Positions 1 to 5,314 of a DNA stretch of 5,477 nt are shown piece by piece. Origin of the DNA: FEN-727 sp036508635. GTDB taxonomy: Bacteria; Actinomycetota; Geothermincolia; Fen-727; Anoxymicrobiaceae. The stretch is taken from assembly GCA_036508635.1 (NCBI GenBank), contig DATCGY010000320.1:1-5477 (forward strand). The letters run 5' to 3'. Below the pieces are notes generated by a model, which worked only from the letters and a program-made list of their open reading frames with translations, had not been told where the DNA came from and made no database searches. Position 1 is the first letter of the stretch, and every line of letters begins with the position of its first letter. Both the position numbers and the translations under genes were made by a program.

Positions 1-221
1 ACCTCATCGATATGACCGACCCGAACGGCGTCAAAGTGATCCAACGGCTCATCGATGTCGCGAAGAGCGGCGGCGGCTGGGTCAGCTACACGTGGCCTTA
101 TCCCAAAACGACCATCAACGAGCCGAAGCTCGGCTACGCCAACAAGGTCGACGACACCTGGTGGCTCGGCTCGGGAATGTACGAAAAGACACCGCCCGCC
201 AGCAGTAGCAGCGCCAAGTAA
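1..221 (+). CDS. C-terminal end of a Cache-domain protein (5' partial)
   Basis: The reading frame is open from the window edge (first full codon at 3) to TAA at 219-221, giving about 72 residues. The segment reads roughly L-I-D-V-A-K-S-G-G-G-W-V-S-Y-x-W-P-x-P, then K-L-G-Y-A-N-K-V-D-D-T-W-W-L-G-S-G-M-Y. This is the conserved end of single Cache domains (sCache_2 type): a G-G-G-W-V-x-Y-x-W strand, a lysine strand, and a final W-x-x-G-S-G-x-Y strand. Family members bind small ligands outside the membrane, either in chemoreceptors and sensor kinases or as stand-alone proteins. Here the Cache fold is followed only by a short Ser/Ala-rich tail (P-P-A-S-S-S-S-A-K) and a stop. No HAMP, kinase or methyl-accepting domain follows, so this is either a solo Cache protein or one whose other domains lie upstream. 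The N-terminus, signal peptide and ligand are outside the window. Confidence 0.8.
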   Translation, partial: LIDMTDPNGVKVIQRLIDVAKSGGGWVSYTWPYPKTTINEPKLGYANKVDDTWWLGSGMYEKTPPASSSSAK

Positions 222-225
222 GAAC

Positions 226-254
226 GCAAAACAGGGGTCAGACCCCTATTTTGC
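226..254. repeat. Near-perfect palindrome with GGGGTCAGACCCC core (dispersed repeat)
   Basis: Left arm GCAAAACAGGGGTC (226-239) and right arm GACCCCTATTTTGC (241-254) flank a single A at 240. The arms are complementary at 13 of 14 positions (C232 against A248). The left arm can be extended to AACGCAAAAC at 223, but the right side diverges after 254 (AT instead of GT). The element begins five bases after the stop of the Cache gene, so a transcript would form a strong hairpin there and could end or stabilise that mRNA. Palindromes with this core are, from general knowledge, dispersed in many environmental bacteria and often flank REP-associated (RAYT/IS200-like) transposases. No transposase is present here. 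A half copy lies at 5220-5236. The remaining leader (255-350) shows no convincing gene or riboswitch. Confidence 0.85.
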
Positions 255-350
255 ATAATTGCTGTGCTTCTATAGCAAATTGCATTAAAGTGTCTAGACC
301 GGTTCTCACCGAGCCGGCTGATACGCGCAGGTCCTGAGCCCTTGATCTCC

Positions 351-360
351 AGGAAGGTGA
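351..360 (+). promoter_or_regulatory. Ribosome binding site of the secreted peptidase gene
   Basis: The sequence AGGAAGGTGA precedes the ATG at 362. AGGA at 351-354 sits 7 bases from the start, a normal Shine-Dalgarno spacing, and the start is followed directly by a typical signal peptide. Both observations support 362 as the true start. Confidence 0.75.
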
Positions 361-361
361 C

Positions 362-3073
362 ATGTATAAGCGCGCGCTCATCTCCATTGTCATGGCGGGT
401 CTTCTGCTCGCGGCGATATCCTTGACCGGCATGGCGCCAGTGGCAGCCGCCGGGCAGGCAGCTCAGGGCACACCTGCGACAGCAGCATCCCCACCCAGCC
501 TCGGCACGTCACAGCTGCCTTCTTCGGTCGACCTCTCGAGCGAGGTGCCACCCGTTGGAGACCAGACGGACATAGGTCCCGGCTGCCAGACCTGCCAGCT
601 TTGGGCAGGCGACTACTACATGTTCACCCAGTACGTAAAGCACTTCCTGCATCCGGAATGGGACCTGAACGACCCGCGGCACGTTTTCGGGTCTTCTTTC
701 AACAACTGGGATTCGCGAGGCCCCATTGATGGACTCGTGACAGCGGGGAACGTGGACATTGTTGAAATTCCTTATAATCCGGTATTCCCTGAGAGCAGCC
801 GCCCAACTGCGGCTCAAATGGAAGCGGCCAAGCAGTACAGAATCGGTGGATATACTTACGTGTGGAACTACGGGCAGACCCTGCCGCCGACTCCCCTCTC
901 AGACGAAACGATCACCGCGGCTAAGGCCTGGCTGGCCAGTGGGCGCATGCTGGACGTCGGGATAAGCGCGTTTTCTGATTTCCCGCGTCAACACGGAGAT
1001 CACAGCCAGGACACCCACTACTACGACCCCACACCGTCCGGTCCGCCGACCATCGGGCACCAGGTGGACTTCTGCGGCTACGACGACAACATCAACCCTG
1101 CTGGAGCGGACGCCGACCATCGGGGCGGCTTCCTGATGGTGAACTGCTGGGGAACCGACTGGAACGGCGACATGCACGGATACGTCTGGATGAGCTACGC
1201 GTATGTGAAGCGCTACGTCGGAAACTGCGCGGTGATAACCAGCATGCCTTCCGACAAGCCTTCCATCACCGGATGTAACACCAATTCGGGCAAGGCGGGA
1301 GATACAGTTGTCATCAGCGGCAATAATTTCGGCACCGATAGGAGGGCGACCAGGGTGACTTTCAACGGCGTCGCCTCCCATGTCGACGGCTGGGTCAACG
1401 ATTCGATAATCACCAGCGTCCCATGGAACGCAACCTCAGGTCCCCTCTTGGTAAACGACTGGGAAGGGACCCCGAGCAACGCGGTCGGATTCACAGTCAA
1501 CCATTCGGCCCCAACGCTGACATCCATGGCTCCTTGCTCGGGCGCCGCCGGCAACGCGCTGATGATGCCGGACCTGACCGGGGCCGACTTCTACGGCACC
1601 CCCGTGGTGAAGTTGAAGAAAACGGGGCAGGCCGACATCGTCGCGTCCAGCGTGCAGGTGCTGTCTTCGACGAAAGCGATCTGCAGCTTCGACCTCTCTC
1701 ACGCGGACCCCGGTCCCTGGGACGTCTATATACAGAACCCCGACGGTCAGAGCGCTACGAAGGCCGGGGCTTACACGGTCACGACCCCCATCTGGTACCT
1801 TGCCGAAGGCAGCACCGGCTGGGGGTTCAACACGCGAATCACGATTGAGAATCCACAGGCGGAAGAGGTACACGCAAAGGTCACGTACTTGAACCAGTCG
1901 GCACCGTCGGGTTCCGGCAAGGTGGCCGAAAAGACCTTGATCCTGCCCGCTCTCTCCCAGACTACGATCGCAAACGATGCCATCGAATCAGCGATGGGAG
2001 GGCCGAGTGACTTCTCCACCATGGTCGAGTGCGTTGAGGGGAATAGCATTGCTGTGGACCGCACCATGTCCTGGACCGGCCAGGGAGCGCCGTCTGCGGA
2101 GGCGCACGCCTCGGTAGGCGTAACGTCGCCTTCGACAACGTGGTATCTGCCTGAAGGCTCCGCGGCATGGGGGTTCGAGACCTGGACGCTCGTGGAGAAC
2201 CCGGGCACGACGGAGGCCAACGTGACCCTCACGTACATGACCCGGGACGGCTTTCAAAAGGTGGCCAATAAGAAGGTGGCCGCGTGCTCGCGCGCGTCTT
2301 TCTCAATGGCCGCGGACATCGGCTCTCGCGACGCGTCCGTTCAAGTCACGTCCGACGTGCCGGTGATCGCCGAGAGCAGCCAGTACCGCAACAACCGCCG
2401 CGAAGGCTCCAACTCGGTTGGGGCAACCGCCCCCGCTTCGGACTATTTCCTGTCGGAGGGATCTACAGCATGGGGCTTCACCACGTACCTGATGATTGAG
2501 AACCCTGGCAGCGATGCAAGCACGGTCACCGTGACGTACATGACGCCGTCCGGGCCAAAGGCGCAGGCACCCTTCACCATGGGACCCATCTCAAGAAGAA
2601 CGATCAGGGTGAACGATTCACTGCCCAACACCGACTTCTCCACCCGGGTCCACGGCACGAAGCCTATAGTGGCCGAGCGCTCGATGTACTGGGGGGCTGG
2701 AACCCCGCTCGGGGAAGCCTGCCACTCGTCCATCGGCCTTGCCGCCGCCCACACCACGTTCTACCTGCCCGACGGCTACTCGGACCCCGAGGACGCCCAG
2801 AGCGAGACCTGGACGCTGGTGCAGAACCCCAATGACACCGACGTGGCCGTGCAGATCACCTACCTCAAACCTGACGGCAAGAACAACGTGACCTTCACCG
2901 ATACTGTGCCTGCGAACTCGCGCAAGACCTACGACATGGCGGACAAGCTAGATGGACGCGCAGCGATCAAGGTCACCAGCCTCACGGCCGGCAAGAAGAT
3001 AATGGTCGAGCGCGCGATGTACTGGAACGGCAGAGGCGCCGGAACCGACACGATCGGCGCCTACTCGGACTAG
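362..3073 (+). CDS. Secreted papain-like (C1) cysteine peptidase with IPT/TIG domains and four WGF repeats
   Basis: This is a 903-residue exported protein. Residues 1-30 form a signal peptide (M-Y-K-R, hydrophobic core to about 28, cleavage likely after A-A-A30). Residues about 53-293 match a C1 (papain-like) peptidase. V-P-P-V-G-D-Q68 carries the oxyanion-hole Gln, C75-Q-T-C78-Q-L-W-A holds the nucleophile (probably Cys78), I-G-H233-Q-V-D-F-C-G-Y-D-D the His, and M-V-N261-C-W-G-T-D-W the Asn. The triad appears intact, but GSCWAF is replaced by QTCQLWA, NSWG by NCWG, and there is a short insert between Gln68 and Cys75. No I29-type inhibitory prodomain is visible; only about 22 residues separate the signal peptide from the catalytic domain. 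Residues about 299-379 form an IPT/TIG domain and 383-473 a second, more divergent one. Residues 476-903 are four WGF repeats. There is no C-terminal membrane segment or LPxTG motif, so the protein is probably released or held by its repeats. Substrate unknown; a surface or scavenging peptidase is the inference. Confidence 0.85.
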   Translation: MYKRALISIVMAGLLLAAISLTGMAPVAAAGQAAQGTPATAASPPSLGTSQLPSSVDLSSEVPPVGDQTDIGPGCQTCQLWAGDYYMFTQYVKHFLHPEWDLNDPRHVFGSSFNNWDSRGPIDGLVTAGNVDIVEIPYNPVFPESSRPTAAQMEAAKQYRIGGYTYVWNYGQTLPPTPLSDETITAAKAWLASGRMLDVGISAFSDFPRQHGDHSQDTHYYDPTPSGPPTIGHQVDFCGYDDNINPAGADADHRGGFLMVNCWGTDWNGDMHGYVWMSYAYVKRYVGNCAVITSMPSDKPSITGCNTNSGKAGDTVVISGNNFGTDRRATRVTFNGVASHVDGWVNDSIITSVPWNATSGPLLVNDWEGTPSNAVGFTVNHSAPTLTSMAPCSGAAGNALMMPDLTGADFYGTPVVKLKKTGQADIVASSVQVLSSTKAICSFDLSHADPGPWDVYIQNPDGQSATKAGAYTVTTPIWYLAEGSTGWGFNTRITIENPQAEEVHAKVTYLNQSAPSGSGKVAEKTLILPALSQTTIANDAIESAMGGPSDFSTMVECVEGNSIAVDRTMSWTGQGAPSAEAHASVGVTSPSTTWYLPEGSAAWGFETWTLVENPGTTEANVTLTYMTRDGFQKVANKKVAACSRASFSMAADIGSRDASVQVTSDVPVIAESSQYRNNRREGSNSVGATAPASDYFLSEGSTAWGFTTYLMIENPGSDASTVTVTYMTPSGPKAQAPFTMGPISRRTIRVNDSLPNTDFSTRVHGTKPIVAERSMYWGAGTPLGEACHSSIGLAAAHTTFYLPDGYSDPEDAQSETWTLVQNPNDTDVAVQITYLKPDGKNNVTFTDTVPANSRKTYDMADKLDGRAAIKVTSLTAGKKIMVERAMYWNGRGAGTDTIGAYSD
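1787..3070 (+). repeat. Four tandem protein repeats of the W-Y-L-x-E-G-S-x-x-W-G-F type within the peptidase
   Basis: The repeats cover residues about 476-590, 591-690, 691-796 and 797-903 (DNA 1787-2131, 2132-2431, 2432-2749, 2750-3070). Each starts with an aromatic strand (I-W-Y-L-A-E-G-S, T-W-Y-L-P-E-G-S, D-Y-F-L-S-E-G-S, T-F-Y-L-P-D-G-Y). In the first three, W-G-F follows. Next come T-x-x-x-x-E/Q-N-P and V-x-V/I-T-Y-x-x-x-x-G. Each ends with a strand such as V-A-E-R-S-M-Y-W or M-V-E-R-A-M-Y-W plus a short G-x-x-S-I/V-G segment. The fourth repeat has an acidic insert (D-P-E-D-A-Q-S-E) in place of W-G-F. The copies are well diverged at the DNA level, so this is an old expansion. Likely beta-sandwich modules for surface binding or spacing; no specific ligand can be read from sequence. 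Confidence 0.8.
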
Positions 3074-3082
3074 GAAGAAAGA

Positions 3083-3120
3083 CCCCTCACCCCAACCCTC
3101 TCCCCCAAGGGGAGAGGGAG
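3083..3120. repeat. Dispersed GC-rich repeat of the CCCTCACCCC-AACCCTCTCCCC type
   Basis: The stretch CCCCTCACCCCAACCCTCTC continues into a C-run and GGGGAGAGGG. This sequence type is familiar as a high-copy intergenic repeat in many bacterial phyla; read on the other strand it translates to S-P-L-G-G-E-G-W-G-E-G, a common annotation artefact. It fills almost all of the 47-base gap between two convergent genes. Its origin is unknown; copy number in this genome cannot be judged from one copy. Confidence 0.7.
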
Positions 3121-3127
3121 TTATTTT
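3096..3127 (+). terminator. Probable terminator hairpin between convergent genes
   Basis: CCCTCTCCCC (3096-3105) pairs perfectly with GGGGAGAGGG (3109-3118) across a 3-base loop (CAA). On the + strand it starts 22 bases after the peptidase stop and is followed by AGTTATTTT, a weak U-rich tail. On the - strand it would follow the radical SAM stop by only 2 bases, with no clean U-run after it (TTGGGGTGAGGGG), so termination in that direction is less certain. Confidence 0.55.
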
Positions 3128-5034
3128 GCGTTTATTGCGCCGTTTCTGACGTTGGAGATCGAGGCGTGGGAGACGATCAGCGCAGCGGCGCAGGCGATGA
3201 CCCCGACGAGGATTTCTTTCAGCGTGTAGTCCAGCCGCGACGAGGGTCCAATGAGAAGGACCACCACGATCAGGACCAGCGTCAGGACCAGCGCCGCCCC
3301 CGCATACAGAGCACCGTTGCGCAGGGACCACTCGCCGAGGGTATGCCTGGTCCTTGCCGATCTTCGCCTCCGGACCGAGAAGATCCATCCCCTTCGATAG
3401 GACCGCACGGCGAGCCAGGTGCCGGCCGCCGCGACCGTGAACGCCACGAACATGCTGGAGAAGAGCAGGTCGGCGACCACGAAAGCCAGCGGTCGCGACG
3501 AGTAGTTGCCGTAATAGCTGCCGACCGCGATAGTGAGCAGCACCGCTATCATGGCCGCCATCACGCCGGCGCCGATCGAGTACAGCTTTGGCGTCGAGAC
3601 AAGCGGGCTGTATCTGCGGATGTGAGTCTCCTCGGTCTTTCCGACCATCTCCTTGTAGGTCCTCCAGAAGTAGAACGCGGACTTGTTCCTGAACTTGAGG
3701 AATGACCTGATCCCGGTGTTATTGTTCTCGAGGATCCACTTCTTCTCTTTGTTCCTCGACCACCTGATCGAGCGCTTCGCCATGGCGATGAAGCCGTAGT
3801 ACTTGATGTATGCCTTCATCTGCAGCTCCATGATCTCCATGCGCGAGAGATGAGGCGTGTGCATGTGGGGTTCGCATTCGCAGTATTCGGCGAAGTCGAA
3901 CTCGTCTATCAGGTTGCTCTCCAGGGCGTGTCGATAGAGGTCGGTCCCCGGGTATGGAGTTATCACCGTGAAGTCAGCCATGTCGAGAGGGAGCTCTTTG
4001 CTCATCTTTATCAGCGCATCGACATCGTCATAAGTGTCTTCGAGGTTTCCTATGATGTGCCCGGCCCAGATCAGTATCCCGTTCTTCTCGAGAATCTCAC
4101 ACGCCCGGTAGATGTCCTCGATGTGCGTTTTCTTGTTCATCCGGTCCAGGGCTTGCTGGGTAGCTGCCTCGATACCGATGAAGACGACGCGCATGTTGGC
4201 CCGCGCCATCTTCGCGACAACATCGGGGTTGCCGACGATCGCGTCGACCCGCGAGAAGACGGAGAAGATCCTGTCGTTCAGACCTTCCTGGATGATGAGG
4301 TCGCAGATAGCTTCCACCCTTTGCATGTCCTGGCAGAAGTTGTCGTCGACGATGCTGACGATCTCGGCGGGGTTCATCCGCTTGATCTCGGCGATGACTT
4401 CGACAGGTGTCAGCTCCCTGTAACTCCGCCATAGCGCCGGCACGCAGCAGAAGCTGCACCTGAACTGACAGCCCCGAGCCGTGCTCAAGGCGTCCATGCT
4501 CCTGCCGAACGCGTTGTAGTCCCCGCTGTATCTGGCGATCAGGTCGCGTCTTGGCGGCGGGAGGGTGTTCAGTACAGTGAGTGCCCTGTCGGGATTGTGC
4601 ACCGCCGTGTTCCCGCTCATGAAGCTGACCCCGGCAATTGAGGCCAGCGGCATGCCGTCGGCGATCTCCTTGAACGTGAGCTCTCCTTCGCGGCGCACGA
4701 CGATGTCCACGTCAGGGCACTCGATGACCTGCGGCATCAGGGAAGGGTGGACACCCCCTAGCACCGTGACGGCCCCACACTCTTTGGCGGTCCGGCACAG
4801 CGCCAGCGCGGAATCGACCGAAGGGGTCAGGACCGTGATGCCAACGATGTCGACGCCGCTCAACCTTTTTCTGAGCGCCTTTGGGCGGAGTTTCTCGACC
4901 TTGAGGTCGAGTATCTCGACCTGGTGCCCGTCGAGAACGGCCGCGATGGACATGAGACCAAGAGGCGGGTAGCGCATCGTCCAGTCCAGCAGGGGAACCT
5001 CTTTTGCCGGGTTTATAAGGACTATCCGTGCCAT
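3121..5034 (-). CDS. B12-binding-domain radical SAM protein with a C-terminal four-helix membrane region
   Basis: This is a 637-residue protein. Residues 1 to about 125 form a Rossmann-like cobalamin-binding domain: M-A-R-I-V-L-I-N-P-A, then P-P-L-G-L-M-S-I-A-A-V-L, then V-L-G-G-V-H-P-S-L-M-P, then R-R-E-G-E-L-T-F. I see no DxHxxG motif, as is usual for this radical SAM class. The radical SAM core (about 180-375) has G-C189-Q-F-R-C193-S-F-C196, the CxxxCxxC that ligates the [4Fe-4S] cluster binding S-adenosylmethionine. It also has I-G-I-E-A-A (286-291), A-G-H-I-I-G-N (324-330) and T-P-Y-P-G-T-D-L-Y (359-367). Residues about 398-470 are a basic, aromatic linker. Residues about 483-623 contain four hydrophobic segments (about 483-508, 514-542, 573-597, 605-623) with a basic loop (R-R-R-R-S-A-R-T-R) between the second and third, suggesting membrane tethering. 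Family members methylate or rearrange unactivated carbons in lipids, pigments and antibiotics; the substrate is not readable. Start at 5034 gives the canonical N-terminus although the ribosome site is weak (AGAAAG about 13 bases upstream). Confidence 0.88.
   Translation of the reverse strand: MARIVLINPAKEVPLLDWTMRYPPLGLMSIAAVLDGHQVEILDLKVEKLRPKALRKRLSGVDIVGITVLTPSVDSALALCRTAKECGAVTVLGGVHPSLMPQVIECPDVDIVVRREGELTFKEIADGMPLASIAGVSFMSGNTAVHNPDRALTVLNTLPPPRRDLIARYSGDYNAFGRSMDALSTARGCQFRCSFCCVPALWRSYRELTPVEVIAEIKRMNPAEIVSIVDDNFCQDMQRVEAICDLIIQEGLNDRIFSVFSRVDAIVGNPDVVAKMARANMRVVFIGIEAATQQALDRMNKKTHIEDIYRACEILEKNGILIWAGHIIGNLEDTYDDVDALIKMSKELPLDMADFTVITPYPGTDLYRHALESNLIDEFDFAEYCECEPHMHTPHLSRMEIMELQMKAYIKYYGFIAMAKRSIRWSRNKEKKWILENNNTGIRSFLKFRNKSAFYFWRTYKEMVGKTEETHIRRYSPLVSTPKLYSIGAGVMAAMIAVLLTIAVGSYYGNYSSRPLAFVVADLLFSSMFVAFTVAAAGTWLAVRSYRRGWIFSVRRRRSARTRHTLGEWSLRNGALYAGAALVLTLVLIVVVLLIGPSSRLDYTLKEILVGVIACAAALIVSHASISNVRNGAINAK
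3122..3133. repeat. Possible outer end of the palindromic repeat, overlapping the radical SAM stop codon
   Basis: TATTTTGCGTTT is identical to 5226-5237, where it is the outer part of the half palindrome. Read on the - strand it gives AAC-GCA-AAA-TAA, the last three codons and stop of the radical SAM gene. A 12-base identity is short and may be chance, but it abuts another dispersed repeat directly. Confidence 0.3.
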
Positions 5035-5111
5035 GGTTGCTCAACTTTCTGGAGAATACAGCGCCGCTATCTGGTATCGTCACAAATACTCCGGATGCAC
5101 AGTCTATCAAC

Positions 5112-5131
5112 CATCGGATCAGAAACCGATG
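5112..5131. promoter_or_regulatory. Small inverted repeat in the divergent intergenic region
   Basis: CATCGG (5112-5117) and CCGATG (5126-5131) are exact inverted copies separated by 8 bases. They lie just upstream of the ribosome site of the 5149 reading frame and about 80-100 bases upstream of the radical SAM start. This could be an operator or a 5' hairpin, but arms of six bases are weak evidence. Confidence 0.25.
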
Positions 5132-5136
5132 TGGGC

Positions 5137-5142
5137 AGGAGG
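5137..5142 (+). promoter_or_regulatory. Consensus Shine-Dalgarno AGGAGG for the 5149 reading frame
   Basis: A full AGGAGG is followed by three consecutive in-frame ATG codons (5143, 5146, 5149). The third has the best spacing (6 bases). This strong signal implies the frame began as the start of a real, well-translated gene. Confidence 0.65.
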
Positions 5143-5148
5143 ATGATG

Positions 5149-5274
5149 ATGGATAAAGACGGCGGGGGCCGGTACGGCCATGCGCTTCACTACGAGTGGT
5201 TGAATTCGGTCTACGACCTGACCCCTATTTTGCGTTTTCTGGGCGACCCGAGGATTTCCCCGCGAATGGTATAA
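5149..5274 (+). pseudogene. N-terminal remnant of a class I SAM-dependent methyltransferase (probable)
   Basis: The frame encodes 41 residues (43 if the first ATG is used): M-D-K-D-G-G-G-R-Y-G-H-A-L-H-Y-E-W-L-N-S-V-Y-D, then L-T-P-I-L-R-F-L-G-D-P, ending at TAA 5272-5274. The pattern Y-G-x-A-L-H-Y-x-W-L-x-x-x-Y-D is what I recognise as the leading helix of UbiE-like and related class I methyltransferases, which normally run to about 200-280 residues and next show a glycine-rich V-L-D-x-G-C-G-x-G SAM site. None of that follows here. The methyltransferase-like part ends at about 5219, exactly where the half palindrome GACCCCTATTTTGCG begins, so a repeat-mediated deletion or insertion probably removed the rest. 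The consensus ribosome site suggests it may still be translated. The alternative is a genuine small protein; the family assignment rests on about 20 residues. Confidence 0.5.
5220..5236. repeat. Half copy of the GGGGTCAGACCCC palindrome (right arm only)
   Basis: GACCCCTATTTTGC (5220-5233) is identical to the right arm of the complete copy at 241-254. It continues as GTT, so the 17-base arm GACCCCTATTTTGCGTT is the reverse complement of the full left arm at 223-239 with one mismatch. The matching left arm is absent here; the preceding bases (GTCTACGACCT) belong to the methyltransferase-like frame. Confidence 0.75.
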
Positions 5275-5275
5275 A
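5267..5275 (+). promoter_or_regulatory. Candidate extended -10 promoter for the lipoprotein gene
   Basis: TGGTATAAA (5267-5275) fits the extended -10 pattern TGnTATAAT, with further A/T after it. No good -35 hexamer lies 16-18 bases upstream, which is tolerated in extended -10 promoters. Transcription would begin near 5282, giving a leader of about 33 bases before the ATG at 5315. The box overlaps the stop of the short upstream frame. Confidence 0.35.
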
Positions 5276-5299
5276 ATATCGGACTCGTAGTCGTGAGCC

Positions 5300-5305
5300 G
5301 AGGAG
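5300..5305 (+). promoter_or_regulatory. Ribosome binding site of the lipoprotein gene
   Basis: GAGGAG ends 9 bases before ATG 5315. This favours 5315 over the alternative in-frame ATG at 5342, which has no comparable site. Confidence 0.6.
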
Positions 5306-5314
5306 TATCGATAT

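Noticed and set aside
259..288. Possible sigma-70 promoter (TTGCTG, 18-base spacer, CATTAA) and a weak inverted repeat TTGCT/AGCAA upstream of the peptidase gene
   Set aside because: The -10 element matches only three of six consensus bases and the inverted repeat arms are five bases, so neither is distinguishable from chance in this AT-richer leader.
899..2757. Several antisense or shifted open frames of 100-160 codons within the peptidase gene
   Set aside because: All overlap the clear 903-residue reading frame, lack convincing start signals and show low-complexity Arg/Ala/Val-rich translations typical of GC-rich shadow frames.
3269..3295. Short direct repeat CAGGACCAGCG twice
   Set aside because: It lies within the coding sequence of a hydrophobic helix (L-V-L-T-L-V-L) and is explained by repeated Leu/Val codons.
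3850..4434. 194-codon open frame on the + strand opposite the radical SAM gene
   Set aside because: It lies wholly inside a well-supported gene on the other strand, has no recognisable domain, and is composition-driven; the same applies to the other long antisense frames at 3166-3705 and 4565-4972.
362..5034. Peptidase and radical SAM enzyme as a peptide natural-product (RiPP) maturation and cleavage pair
   Set aside because: The genes converge and do not share an operon. There is no precursor peptide, SPASM domain or ABC exporter, and the peptidase is a large secreted multidomain protein. Adjacency alone does not support a pathway.
5050..5120. Possible promoter for the radical SAM gene on the - strand (TTGATA, 16 bases, TATTTG)
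   Set aside because: The -35 is fair but the -10 matches only three of six positions; a promoter must exist here but this one is not well supported.
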